Source: Polaromonas sp. | GTDB lineage: Bacteria > Pseudomonadota > Gammaproteobacteria > Burkholderiales > Burkholderiaceae_C | Direction: 5' to 3' | Length of the DNA: 64,000 bases | NCBI RefSeq assembly: GCF_029945895.1 | Contig: NZ_JAQSDL010000008.1 | Span: 1 to 64,000 of the forward strand | Shown: positions 9,336-20,756 of the stretch, in pieces | Layout of the letters: each line of letters starts with the position of its first letter | Position numbering within the stretch: the first letter of the stretch is position 1 | Notes under the pieces: model-generated | Seen by the model: only the letters and a program-made list of their open reading frames with translations | Database searches by the model: none | Told to the model about the DNA's origin: nothing | Made by a program: the position numbers and the translations under genes

Positions 9336-10040
9336 ATGATTTTCGGAATGGACCTGACGTCCCCCATTTTCTGGAGTGCTTTCGGCTCCATCCTGCTGGC
9401 GAACATTGTCCTGTCCGGCGACAACGCCGTGGTGATTGCCATGGCAGCCAGAACGCTGCAGCCCGCGCAGCGGAACAAGGCCATTTTCTGGGGCAGCGCT
9501 GCCGCCATCGTGATGCGGATCATCCTGACCATCGTCGCGATCCAGCTCCTCACACTGCCGTACCTGAAGATCATTGGCGCAATCCTGCTGGTATATATCG
9601 GCGTGGACCTGCTCAACGGAGACGATGAGGGCGAGGGCGAGGGCAAGGAAATCAGTGGCATGGCCTCGGCCATTCGCACCATTCTGATCGCCGATCTGGT
9701 GATGAGTCTCGACAACGTGCTGGCCGTTGCAGCGGCGGCCAAAGGAAATTTGCCCTTGCTCGTCATGGGTCTGTTGGTGAGCATTCCATTGATCATTTTT
9801 GGTGCCACCTTGCTGACCAAGGTCATGGAGCGTTTTCCCATCATCATCACGATTGGTGCTGCCCTGCTGGGTTTTCTGGCAGGCGAAATGCTGCTGACGG
9901 ACCCCGCCGTCGTCACCCGCTTCGGGGCTATCGGCGAGCAGATCGTGACCATCGGCGGAATTGTCGGAGCCGCGCTGGTGGTGGCTTTGGGTACGTATAT
10001 GCAAAAGCGACGTGCACGGGACTCTGGAGCGCAGGCCTGA
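9336..10040 (+). CDS. TerC/Alx-family membrane protein
   Basis: A 234-residue integral membrane protein of the TerC family, whose characterised members export Mn2+ or metallate exported enzymes. The family's acidic signatures are present twice: SGDNAVVIAMAAR (about residue 28) and DLVMSLDNVLAVAAAAKG (about 120), in two halves of three to four membrane segments each. An acidic loop DDEGEGEGKE separates the halves. Its start lies 24 bp after the sucCD terminator, so it has little room for a leader. Unlike the second TerC gene at 27849, it has no riboswitch. AACAGGAG precedes the ATG. Confidence 0.88.
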   Translation: MIFGMDLTSPIFWSAFGSILLANIVLSGDNAVVIAMAARTLQPAQRNKAIFWGSAAAIVMRIILTIVAIQLLTLPYLKIIGAILLVYIGVDLLNGDDEGEGEGKEISGMASAIRTILIADLVMSLDNVLAVAAAAKGNLPLLVMGLLVSIPLIIFGATLLTKVMERFPIIITIGAALLGFLAGEMLLTDPAVVTRFGAIGEQIVTIGGIVGAALVVALGTYMQKRRARDSGAQA

Positions 10041-10186
10041 ACCGTCCCCTTGCCCGTCTCCATCCCCTAGGTGCCAGCACCGCAGCTGCGTTCCAGCGGC
10101 ACCAATTTGCAACACAAGCCTTTGGCGGTGTGCAAAAGTCCCTTGTCCGGGTTCTTGGCGTCTGTTAATGTCCGAAGGTGGCGAAT

Positions 10187-10204
10187 TTGTAACCGGCTTG
10201 TAAC
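10187..10204 (+). promoter_or_regulatory. Direct repeat TTGTAAC-N4-TTGTAAC
   Basis: Two identical 7-mers with 11-bp periodicity, 9 bp before the first possible start of the CHASE2 kinase gene and 84 bp before the alternative GTG start. The spacing is that of OmpR/PhoB-type regulator sites. The rest of the 10041-10213 gap shows nothing further. Confidence 0.35.
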
Positions 10205-10213
10205 GCTGGCCGG

Positions 10214-12991
<2,778 letters not shown>

Positions 12992-13001
12992 CAAAAACAC
13001 G

Positions 13002-13787
13002 ATGATTTACGAGATTTGCACCCAGACAGACCCCGGTTTAACCCGGGACAACAACGAAGACTCCGTCACGTTTGATGCCCCGACCCGCCTTTGCATACTG
13101 GCTGACGGCATGGGTGGTTACAACGCCGGGGAAATCGCCAGCGGCATGGCGACGGCCTTTATCAGATCGGAATTGGGGCGTTGGCTGGCGCAGGCTGGTA
13201 AGCATGCCAACGGCAAGGAGGTGCGCCGGGCGATGGAGATCTGTGTAGAAAACGCCAATCATTCGATTTTTAACGCGGCCAACTCCAATCCGCAATACTC
13301 TGGCATGGGCACCACGCTGGTGGTCGGTGTGTTCCAGAACACCCGTCTGATGCTCGGCCATATAGGAGATTCGCGCTGTTACCGCTTGCGAGGTGGCCAG
13401 TTGGAACAGATCACCAAGGACCATTCCCTGCTGCAGGAGCAGATTGACGCGGGGCTGATTACGCCGGAGCAGGCGCTGACTTCGGTGAACAAGAATCTGG
13501 TGACGCGGGCTTTGGGTGTGGAAGACGCGGTGTTGCTGGAAGTCAACGAACATCGCGTGGAGCTGGGTGATATTTACCTCATGTGCTCTGATGGCCTGTC
13601 CGACATGATCAGTGATGAGGCGATTGCGGCTATTCTATCGGGATCGAAGTCGCTGGAGCAGGGGGCTAGGCAGCTTGTTGCTGCAGCCAACGACAGCGGC
13701 GGCCGGGATAATATTTCGGTATTGCTGGCACAAGCCAAAGAAGCTTCGGTCAAACGTGGCCTGTTGTCCAGAATGCTGGGGAAATAG
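13002..13787 (+). CDS. PP2C-family serine/threonine phosphatase
   Basis: A 261-residue Stp1/PrpC-type metal-dependent phosphatase expected to reverse the action of the upstream kinase. Metal-binding motifs are in order: TRDNNEDS (about residue 15), LADGMGGYNAGE (about 35), GHIGDSRCYRLR (about 120), MCSDGLSDMISDE (about 195) and GGRDNISVLLA (near the end). No membrane segment or signal peptide is seen, so it is cytoplasmic. Length matches the single-domain bacterial PP2C class. It lies 10 bp after the kinase and 40 bp before the FHA gene. Confidence 0.96.
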   Translation: MIYEICTQTDPGLTRDNNEDSVTFDAPTRLCILADGMGGYNAGEIASGMATAFIRSELGRWLAQAGKHANGKEVRRAMEICVENANHSIFNAANSNPQYSGMGTTLVVGVFQNTRLMLGHIGDSRCYRLRGGQLEQITKDHSLLQEQIDAGLITPEQALTSVNKNLVTRALGVEDAVLLEVNEHRVELGDIYLMCSDGLSDMISDEAIAAILSGSKSLEQGARQLVAAANDSGGRDNISVLLAQAKEASVKRGLLSRMLGK

Positions 13788-13827
13788 TCCGCTTGAGTGA
13801 CATACTAAAAATAGACAGGAGTCGGCC

Positions 13828-14487
13828 ATGCCGAAAATGATCGTCTCTATTGACGGCGTTGTGATCAAAGAGGTTCAGTTGACCAAGGACCGTACGTCCC
13901 TCGGGCGCCGTCCTTACAACGATATCGTCATTGACAACCTCGCCGTCAGTGGGGAGCATGCCGTTTTGCAGATGTCCGGCAACGAGGTTTTTGTTGAAGA
14001 CCTGAACAGCACCAATGGCACGTATCTCAACGGCAAGGCTGTCAAGAAGCAGCAGCTCAACAACGGTGACACCGTCGAAATCGGCAAATACAAGATCAAG
14101 TACGTCAACGAAGCCGCGAGTCCGGGTTTCGAGAAAACGATGATCATCAAGGCCGGCTCGGCCGGGCTGGTCGCACCTGCAGGGGCGGCCGCTGCCCCTG
14201 CGGCGGCGCCCGTCGACGGGGTGGGCGCCACTGCGGCGATCAAGGTCATGTCCGGGGCAGCCGCGGGCCGGGAAGTTGCCCTGGTCAAGGTGGTCACCAC
14301 GATCGGCAAGCCCGGGGTGGCAGTTGCGGCCATTACCAAGCGACCGCAGGGCTTTGTCGTGGCCCATGTGGAGGGAGACAACAAACCAACGCTGAACGGA
14401 ACGTACATTGGGGTTGAGCCTGTTCCTCTGAAAAACGGCGATGTACTCGAGTTGGCGGGCACGCAAATGCAATTCGTCCAGCGCTGA
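13828..14487 (+). CDS. Protein with two FHA domains
   Basis: A 219-residue soluble adaptor. The N-terminal FHA domain (about residues 5-90) has the phosphothreonine-binding residues TSLGRRPYNDIVIDN, SGEHA and LNSTNGTYLNG. An Ala/Pro-rich linker follows (about 110-135). The C-terminal half (about 140-219) resembles a second FHA fold ending LNGTYIGVEPVPLKNGDVLEL. It has IGK in place of the GR motif and lacks the S-x-x-H pair, so it probably does not bind phosphothreonine. It likely docks on phosphorylated kinase or a kinase substrate within the cassette. AGACAGGAG precedes the start. Confidence 0.93.
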   Translation: MPKMIVSIDGVVIKEVQLTKDRTSLGRRPYNDIVIDNLAVSGEHAVLQMSGNEVFVEDLNSTNGTYLNGKAVKKQQLNNGDTVEIGKYKIKYVNEAASPGFEKTMIIKAGSAGLVAPAGAAAAPAAAPVDGVGATAAIKVMSGAAAGREVALVKVVTTIGKPGVAVAAITKRPQGFVVAHVEGDNKPTLNGTYIGVEPVPLKNGDVLELAGTQMQFVQR

Positions 14488-14550
14488 CCAGGCCGTCTCC
14501 CCGCTTTCGGCAGGAAAACCAGTTCAGATCCCGGCTCTTCACGAAGCCTT

Positions 14551-16800
14551 ATGCGACTTTTTTCCCGGCATTGGCCTCGCATTGCCGTTACGCTGATTCC
14601 GCTTGTTTTTGCATTGCTCCATGCCAGCGGTGCGCTGCGCCTCGATGTTCTGCAGCGGCTCGACGACATCCTTTATGACGCCCGGCTTCGGGCCACCATG
14701 CCCCGGACGCTGGACGAACGCATTGTCATCGTGGACATCGATGAAAAGAGCCTGGCGGAAGCCGGTCGCTGGCCGTGGGGGCGCAACAAGCTGGCCGCAC
14801 TCGTAGACGAGTTGCTGGGCCGGCAGCAGGCTGCGCTGCTGGGATTCGACGTGGTTTTTGCGGAGGCCGACGACAGTTCCGGCCTGAAAAGGCTGCAGCA
14901 ACTGGCCCGGGACGAATTGAAGGACCAGCCCGCCTTTGCCGACAAGCTTGGTCAGATCCAGGCCAGCCTTGATTACGATGCTCTGTTCGCAAAATCGTTG
15001 GCGAACAAACCAGTCGTGCTGGGGTATTACTTCACCAGCGACCGGGATGGTCGTATCAACGGTGTTTTGCCCGCTCCCGTCATGGGACGGGAGGCGCTCA
15101 AGGGGCGACCCATCCGGTTTACCAGCTGGAACGGTTTCGGCGCCAACATCGATACCATCGCCAAGGCGGCGCCGCTGGCAGGATTTTTCAACTCCATCAC
15201 GGATGGAGACGGGGTCGTTCGATCGATTCCCCTGCTGGCTGAATACAAAGGCGAGTACTACGAGTCGCTGTCCCTGGCGATGTTTCGCATGCTGGTGGGT
15301 CAACCCGGTGTCGAGCCGGGATTTCCGCAGGAAAAATTCCTGACTCGCAATTACCAGGGACTGGAAAGCATTTTGCTCAAGCAGGGCAGTAAAACGCTGG
15401 CCATTCCGGTGGATGACCGGGTGGCCACGCTGGTGCCGTTTCGCGGGCCCGGTGGCGCCAGTGGCGGGTCCTACCGGTATGTCTCCGCGTCCGATGTGCT
15501 GGCCGGAAAAATGCCACCAGGACAGCTGAAAGACAAGATAGTCCTGCTCGGCACCACGGCGCCTGGCTTGTTGGACCTGAGGGTCACGCCAGTCGGGGAA
15601 ACCTACCCCGGCGTCGAAACCCATGCCAATGTGATTTCGGGGTTTCTCGATGGTAAGGTGTTTGTCAAACCGGACTATGCCGTTGGTTTCGAGGTGGTGA
15701 TGCTTGTCCTGTCGGGGCTGACGCTGGCATTGACCTTGCCGCTGCTGTCGGCGCCGCGGGCGGTGGCGACCAGTGCCGCGGTGACGGCTGCCCTGATTGG
15801 GGTGAATTTCTGGCTTTATTCGGCCTATGGCCTGGTGTTGCCTCTGGCTACTGCGCTTGTCATGGCACTCACGGCGTTCGCCCTGAACATGAGTTATGGC
15901 TATTTTGTGGAAAGTCGCTCCAAGCGGGAACTGGCCAACCTGTTTGGCACCTATGTTCCCCCCGAGCTGGTCGATGAAATGGTCAAGGACCCCGACAGCT
16001 ACAGCATGAAAGCATCAGCCAAGGAGCTTACGGTGATGTTCTGCGACATGCGCGGTTTCACCCGAATGTCCGAAACCATGGAGCCGACACAGTTGCAAGC
16101 CCTTCTCAACGGCGTCTTCAGCCGGCTCACGGCCTTGATCCGCACCAACCGCGGCACCATCGACAAGTACATGGGTGACTGCGTGATGGCATTCTGGGGT
16201 GCGCCCGTCGAAACACCTGAGCACGCCGCTCTCGGGGTCAGGACCTCGCTGGAGATGGTGCAGGCCGTGCGCCAGCTCAACGAGGAGCATCGCAGCCTGG
16301 GTTTGCCGGAAATTGGCATAGGCATCGGGCTGAACACCGGCAGCATGTGTGTGGGCGACATGGGCTCGGATATCCGTCGCAGTTATACGGTCATTGGCGA
16401 CGCGGTCAACTTGGGGTCCCGCCTGGAGGGGCTTTGCAAAATCTATGGCGTCGATACAGTGGTCAGTGCGTCCACCCGCGAACTGGCCCCTGGTTTCGCC
16501 TGGCAGGAACTCGACAAGGTCCGGGTCAAGGGCAAGGACCAGGCGGTGGCCATTTTCTGCCCGGTGGCGCTTCCCGGCCAGCTCGACAAGCAGTTGGGCA
16601 GCGAACTCCGGGAGTGGACGTTGGCGCTCAGGGCCTACCGGGATCAGGCCTGGGACGACTGCGATGTGCATCTGCTCAACTTACAGCGCATGAATGGGCA
16701 AAAGTACCTTTACCGCCTGTATGCAGAGCGTGTAGCCTCCATGAGGCTGTTGCCGTTTGATCCCGATTGGGATGGGGCAACCAACTTCGAAACCAAATGA
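14551..16800 (+). CDS. CHASE2-domain class III adenylate/guanylate cyclase
   Basis: A 749-residue membrane cyclase. The first membrane segment lies at about 5-25. A CHASE2 domain follows, with IVIVDIDEKSLAEAGRWPWG (about 52-72) and DKIVLLGTTAPGLLDLRVTP (about 330-350), and three membrane helices at about 370-450. The class III catalytic domain covers about 480-680: VMFCDMRGFTRMSETMEP gives the first metal-binding aspartate, DKYMGDCVMAFWGAP the second, and YTVIGDAVNLGSRLE the conserved Asn/Arg region. All catalytic residues are visible, so it should be active; ATP versus GTP preference is not settled by eye. It shares its sensor-domain type with the kinase four genes upstream and precedes a cyclic-nucleotide phosphodiesterase. 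Confidence 0.93.
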   Translation: MRLFSRHWPRIAVTLIPLVFALLHASGALRLDVLQRLDDILYDARLRATMPRTLDERIVIVDIDEKSLAEAGRWPWGRNKLAALVDELLGRQQAALLGFDVVFAEADDSSGLKRLQQLARDELKDQPAFADKLGQIQASLDYDALFAKSLANKPVVLGYYFTSDRDGRINGVLPAPVMGREALKGRPIRFTSWNGFGANIDTIAKAAPLAGFFNSITDGDGVVRSIPLLAEYKGEYYESLSLAMFRMLVGQPGVEPGFPQEKFLTRNYQGLESILLKQGSKTLAIPVDDRVATLVPFRGPGGASGGSYRYVSASDVLAGKMPPGQLKDKIVLLGTTAPGLLDLRVTPVGETYPGVETHANVISGFLDGKVFVKPDYAVGFEVVMLVLSGLTLALTLPLLSAPRAVATSAAVTAALIGVNFWLYSAYGLVLPLATALVMALTAFALNMSYGYFVESRSKRELANLFGTYVPPELVDEMVKDPDSYSMKASAKELTVMFCDMRGFTRMSETMEPTQLQALLNGVFSRLTALIRTNRGTIDKYMGDCVMAFWGAPVETPEHAALGVRTSLEMVQAVRQLNEEHRSLGLPEIGIGIGLNTGSMCVGDMGSDIRRSYTVIGDAVNLGSRLEGLCKIYGVDTVVSASTRELAPGFAWQELDKVRVKGKDQAVAIFCPVALPGQLDKQLGSELREWTLALRAYRDQAWDDCDVHLLNLQRMNGQKYLYRLYAERVASMRLLPFDPDWDGATNFETK

Positions 16801-16834
16801 CAGAGCCTGCCGGAACCTCAAGGTAGAAAAGACC

Positions 16835-17626
16835 ATGAAAGTACGCGTACTGGGCTGCTCGGGAGCCATTGCCAAAGGCTGCCGCACCACGTCGTTCCTG
16901 CTGGATCACGACGTTCTGGTCGACGCCGGGACGGGCGTTGGCGATCTCACGCTGGACGAGATGCGCGGCATTGACCACGTACTGCTGACACATTCCCACC
17001 TGGATCACGTAGCGGCCCTGCCGCTGATGGTGGACGCGATTGCGGCCAAACGCACAACCCCGATACAGATTCATGCACTGCAGGGCACGATTGACGCGCT
17101 GAAAGCCCATATTTTCAACAACACCATCTGGCCTGATTTCTCGCGAATTCCCACACCGGAAGCACCCTTTGTCAGCTTTCACCCTCTGGCCGTGGGCCAG
17201 ACCCTGCTGCTGGCGGGAAAATATGTTGAAGTGCTGCCAGCTGTTCATACCGTGCCAGCAGTCGGTTATGCGGTGGCCACTGGCTCCGGGTGCTGGGTGT
17301 TCACCGGCGACACCGAGCGCAATCCCGCTTTGTGGGCCCGCGTCAACCAGCTTAACGTCGCGATGCTGGTGATCGAGACGGCTTTCAGCAACCGCGAACG
17401 CGACCTCGCACGGCGCAGTCTGCATCTGTCGCCCCATGCGCTGGCCAGCGAGCTGGACTGCATCGAAAAAGGCAGGAACTATCCGATTTACATTACCCAT
17501 ACCAAGCCGGCAGAGACCGACTTGATCATGGCCGAGATCCAGCGCTTTGACCAGACGGCGCCGTTTGGACCCAACGTTACCCACGACATACGCTGGTTGC
17601 GCGCAGGTCAGGAGTTCGAGTTATGA
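16835..17626 (+). CDS. Metallo-beta-lactamase-fold, class II cAMP phosphodiesterase-like protein
   Basis: A 263-residue protein of the MBL fold. MKVRVLGCSGAIAKGCRTTSFLLD starts the fold, and THSHLDHVAALP (about residue 50) is the zinc-binding signature, spelled HxHLDH as in class II cyclic-nucleotide phosphodiesterases (CpdP type). VFTGDTERNP and ITHTKP supply later metal ligands. Directly following a nucleotide cyclase, it most likely degrades cAMP or cGMP, though the activity is inferred. The ATG at 16835 is taken as start; the frame is open into the cyclase gene but those residues do not fit the family. The stop overlaps the next gene by ATGA. Confidence 0.8.
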   Translation: MKVRVLGCSGAIAKGCRTTSFLLDHDVLVDAGTGVGDLTLDEMRGIDHVLLTHSHLDHVAALPLMVDAIAAKRTTPIQIHALQGTIDALKAHIFNNTIWPDFSRIPTPEAPFVSFHPLAVGQTLLLAGKYVEVLPAVHTVPAVGYAVATGSGCWVFTGDTERNPALWARVNQLNVAMLVIETAFSNRERDLARRSLHLSPHALASELDCIEKGRNYPIYITHTKPAETDLIMAEIQRFDQTAPFGPNVTHDIRWLRAGQEFEL

Positions 17627-20028
17627 ATGCAGTTGTACAGCGGGACCACGAGGGCGAGTTTTTTGACTCGCAGATGCTTCCACCGCAGGAGCGGGGCGTT
17701 ACTTTTGAAGCACTTTATTTTCGCCAGCTCCAACTGGTCACCAACCGCATTCATGAAACCGAGAACATTGATCAGATCATGCTGGAGGCCAGCCAGGATA
17801 TCTGCAAGCTCTTCAATGCCGATCGCCTGACGCTTTACGCCGTCAGTGAAGACCGCTCGTCCATCATTTCCAAGGTCAAGACGGGGCTTAACACCAGCCG
17901 CGATCTGAAGCTGCCCATCAGCGCGCAAAGCATAGCTGGCTACGTGGCGATGGCTAAGACCATGGTGAATATCGCCGATGTGTATGACGACGAGGCGCTC
18001 AAGAAAATTCACCCCAGCCTCAGCTTTCTTCAGGAAGTGGACAAACGTTCCGGCTACCGCACCAAGCAAATGCTGGTTGCGCCGGTCATGGATGGCAGCA
18101 CGCTTTATGGCGTCCTGCAGGTGATCAACAATCGCAGCGACCAGCCTTTTGGAAAGCTGGAAGAGGACGGCGCGCAGCAGCTGTGCCAGACGCTGGGCAT
18201 TGCGCTTCGCCAGCGCATGCAGAGGGCCGAAGATGGTCAAAGGCGCAGGGCGACCAAGTACGACGGCCTGGTCGCTGAAGGAGTTTTGAGCCAGGACGAG
18301 TTGCTCCACTGCATCCAGAAGGCGCGCGACGAGATTCAGTCGGTCGAACATCTGCTGATGGCTGATTACCGCATTCGTCCCGCTCAGATTGGCGCTTCGC
18401 TGAGCAAGTTCTTTGGGGTTCCCTACGAAGCCTATAACGCCGGCCGCATACGTTCGGAAATGCTGCACGGCCTGCTCAAGCGGCACTTTGTCGAGCAGCA
18501 GGGATGGATGCCGTTGGAGGAGACGCCGGACGGACTGGTCATCATGTGTGTTGATCCGGAGGCGGTGCGGGGGGCCCGGGTGGTCCCGCAAGTGTTTCCG
18601 AAAATTGGCAAGTTCGCCTATTGCGTGACCACCCAGACCGAGTTTGATGAAACTCTGAGCCAGCTTTTCGGTGCAGGTAACGAGGGTGGCTCGATTGACC
18701 AGCTTCTGGCCGACATGGACTCGCCGCTCGAAAACGATGCCAACGACGATTCGGCGCTGGAGTCTGCCGCTGCAGACAATGAGCTGGTCAAGTTTGTCAA
18801 CAAGGTCATCATTGACGCCTACAAGCAGAAGGCTTCCGACATCCACATCGAGCCCATGCCGGGAAAGGCCAAGACCGGCATCCGTTTTCGCATCGACGGG
18901 AGCTTGCTGCCCTACATCGAGGTGCCGGCCCAGTTTCGCCAGGCCATGGTCACGCGGCTCAAGATCATGTGTGATCTGGATATTTCCGAAAAGCGCAAGC
19001 CGCAGGACGGGAAAATCAAGTTCAAGAAATATGGACCGCTCGACATCGAGCTGCGCGTGGCCACCATCCCGTCTGCGGGCGGGGTCGAAGATGTCGTCAT
19101 GCGGATTCTGGCAGCCGGCGAGCCCATTCCGCTTGAAAAGCTGGGGCTGACGGATCACAACAGGGAGCGGCTTGAGAAAACGGTCTCCAAACCCTACGGC
19201 CTTTTTTATGTGTGTGGCCCGACTGGTTCCGGCAAAACGACCACGCTGCATTCCATCCTGAAATTCCTGAATACGCCAGACACCAAGATCTGGACGGCCG
19301 AAGACCCCGTCGAGATCACGCAGAAGGGCTTGCGCCAGGTCCAGATCAACAAGAAGGCAGGCATCGACTTTGCCCTGGTGATGCGTGCTTTCCTGCGGGC
19401 CGATCCGGACATCATCATGGTCGGCGAGTCGCGCGACAAGGAAACAGTCTCGATGGGTGTGGAGGCCTCACTGACGGGTCACATGGTGTTTTCGACGCTG
19501 CATACCAATTCGGCACCAGAATCCATCACACGGCTGCTGGACATGGGCATGGATCCTTTCAATTTTGCTGATGCCCTGCTCGGCATCCTGGCGCAGCGGC
19601 TTGCCAAAAAACTATGCGATTGCAAGCAGGCCTATCAGCCGGGCGCGCAGGAAATCAAGGACTTCATCAAAGAGTATTCCGAAGAACTTCGAAATACGGA
19701 TGCCTGGAAGATGGATCCGGGCGGCGAGGCACAGGCCTTACTTGACGATTGGATGGAGCGCTATGGCAAGGAAGGCCAGCTCACGATGTATCGAGCGGTA
19801 GGGTGTGATAAATGTAACCAGACCGGATACAAGGGCCGCATTGGCTTGCATGAATTGATGATCGCCGATGATGCGGCTAAAAAACTGATTCAGGAACGCG
19901 CTCGCGTGGCAGAGCTGTTTTCAGCGGCCGTCAACAGCGGCATGCGCACACTCAAGATGGATGGGATGGAAAAAGTATTGATGGGATTGACCGACCTGAA
20001 ACAGGTTCGGTCTGTCTGCATCAAGTGA
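17623..20028 (+). CDS. GAF-domain PilB/GspE-type secretion ATPase
   Basis: An 801-residue assembly ATPase. Residues about 30-210 form a GAF domain, normally a ligand-binding sensor, which ordinary PilB/GspE proteins lack. A GspE N-terminal (MshEN) domain follows (about 220-345), then the hexameric ATPase with GPTGSGKTTTLHS (Walker A, about 535), the Asp box, DPDIIMVGESRDKETV (Walker B) and the His box HMVFSTLHTNSAPESI. Paired cysteines (CDC near 663, CDKC near 727) fit the usual zinc site. It is coupled by ATGA to the phosphodiesterase gene and lies upstream of a pilin. GAF domains of this type often bind cAMP or cGMP, so it may be the effector of the cassette; that is inference. Confidence 0.9.
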   Translation: MNAVVQRDHEGEFFDSQMLPPQERGVTFEALYFRQLQLVTNRIHETENIDQIMLEASQDICKLFNADRLTLYAVSEDRSSIISKVKTGLNTSRDLKLPISAQSIAGYVAMAKTMVNIADVYDDEALKKIHPSLSFLQEVDKRSGYRTKQMLVAPVMDGSTLYGVLQVINNRSDQPFGKLEEDGAQQLCQTLGIALRQRMQRAEDGQRRRATKYDGLVAEGVLSQDELLHCIQKARDEIQSVEHLLMADYRIRPAQIGASLSKFFGVPYEAYNAGRIRSEMLHGLLKRHFVEQQGWMPLEETPDGLVIMCVDPEAVRGARVVPQVFPKIGKFAYCVTTQTEFDETLSQLFGAGNEGGSIDQLLADMDSPLENDANDDSALESAAADNELVKFVNKVIIDAYKQKASDIHIEPMPGKAKTGIRFRIDGSLLPYIEVPAQFRQAMVTRLKIMCDLDISEKRKPQDGKIKFKKYGPLDIELRVATIPSAGGVEDVVMRILAAGEPIPLEKLGLTDHNRERLEKTVSKPYGLFYVCGPTGSGKTTTLHSILKFLNTPDTKIWTAEDPVEITQKGLRQVQINKKAGIDFALVMRAFLRADPDIIMVGESRDKETVSMGVEASLTGHMVFSTLHTNSAPESITRLLDMGMDPFNFADALLGILAQRLAKKLCDCKQAYQPGAQEIKDFIKEYSEELRNTDAWKMDPGGEAQALLDDWMERYGKEGQLTMYRAVGCDKCNQTGYKGRIGLHELMIADDAAKKLIQERARVAELFSAAVNSGMRTLKMDGMEKVLMGLTDLKQVRSVCIK

Positions 20029-20122
20029 CAAATTTGTTGGAAGAACCCTGATGACTGACGAAAAGAGTAACTTCTGTTGTTGGAAGATGGGGCAAAGCGG
20101 CTGGTTTAGGCTCGTTTCGACT

Positions 20123-20138
20123 TGGCACGGTATCTGCT
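20123..20138 (+). promoter_or_regulatory. Sigma-54 promoter for the pilin gene
   Basis: TGGCAC-GGTAT-CTGCT: GG at 20124-20125 and GC at 20136-20137 with the obligatory 10-bp gap, one mismatch from TGGCAC-N5-TTGCW. Pilin genes are classic RpoN targets. The start site would be about 20148, with AAGGAG at 20164-20169 before the ATG. Confidence 0.75.
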
Positions 20139-20174
20139 GAATGGTTCCGCTAGTTTCTCAACCAAGGAGTTTTT

Positions 20175-20666
20175 ATGAAGCGTTCCATGCAAAAGGGTTT
20201 TACCCTGATCGAGTTGATGATCGTTGTCGCGATTATTGGTATTTTGGCTGCGGTGGCTTTGCCTGCATATCAGGACTATACGGTCCGTGCAAAGATGTCC
20301 GAGGTTATTTTGGCTGCATCGGCCTGCCGAACCAGTGTGACGGAGACGCGCCAGACAAACAATGCGGCGTCCATGCCAACCGCTGGTAACTGGGGCTGTG
20401 AATCTTCAACATCCACGAGCAAATATGTTAGTTCGGTTCAGACTGATAATTTTGGCGCGATTAACGTCCTAGTTAACACTGCCAATCTCTCGCAAGTTAC
20501 GGGTTCTGTTTACCTAATTCCAACGCTGTCCGGCGGTACTACTGGTAACATTACTGGCTGGGAATGCGGACCAAGCGTTGTAGGGATTGGGAAGTACCTT
20601 CCTGGTTCATGCCGCAGTGCTATCGCAACTGCTTACACCGTTGCAGGTTCTTGGGATGCAAATTAA
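20175..20666 (+). CDS. pilA: Type IV pilin (PilA-like)
   Basis: A 163-residue prepilin. The leader MKRSMQKG is cut before phenylalanine by prepilin peptidase, followed by the class IVa helix [20 protein letters not shown] with Glu5 of the mature protein present. The globular domain has four cysteines (in SACRT, NWGCES, WECGPS and PGSCRS) that can form two disulfides; the last pair bounds the C-terminal D-loop seen in PilA. It is Ser/Thr-rich, and two oligosaccharyl-transferase-like genes follow, so it is probably glycosylated. It has its own sigma-54 promoter and terminator. Base composition is visibly more AT-rich than in the neighbours. Confidence 0.95.
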   Translation: MKRSMQKGFTLIELMIVVAIIGILAAVALPAYQDYTVRAKMSEVILAASACRTSVTETRQTNNAASMPTAGNWGCESSTSTSKYVSSVQTDNFGAINVLVNTANLSQVTGSVYLIPTLSGGTTGNITGWECGPSVVGIGKYLPGSCRSAIATAYTVAGSWDAN

Positions 20667-20723
20667 TATTCCTTTCGTCAGCGTCGTCTAATGACTTGAT
20701 GTTCGCTGACGTTCTGTGAATGT

Positions 20724-20755
20724 AAAAAATACGCCCTGAGGGGCGTATTTTTTTC
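20724..20755 (+). terminator. Rho-independent terminator after the pilin gene
   Basis: AAATACGCCC-TGAG-GGGCGTATTT followed by a T run. It ends one base before the ATG of the next gene (20757). A second 8-bp inverted pair CGTCAGCG...CGCTGACG lies just upstream at 20675-20711. Confidence 0.9.
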
Positions 20756-20756
20756 T

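Noticed and set aside
17608..19251. 547-codon minus-strand frame
   Set aside because: Antisense to the GAF-PilB ATPase; no recognisable domain.
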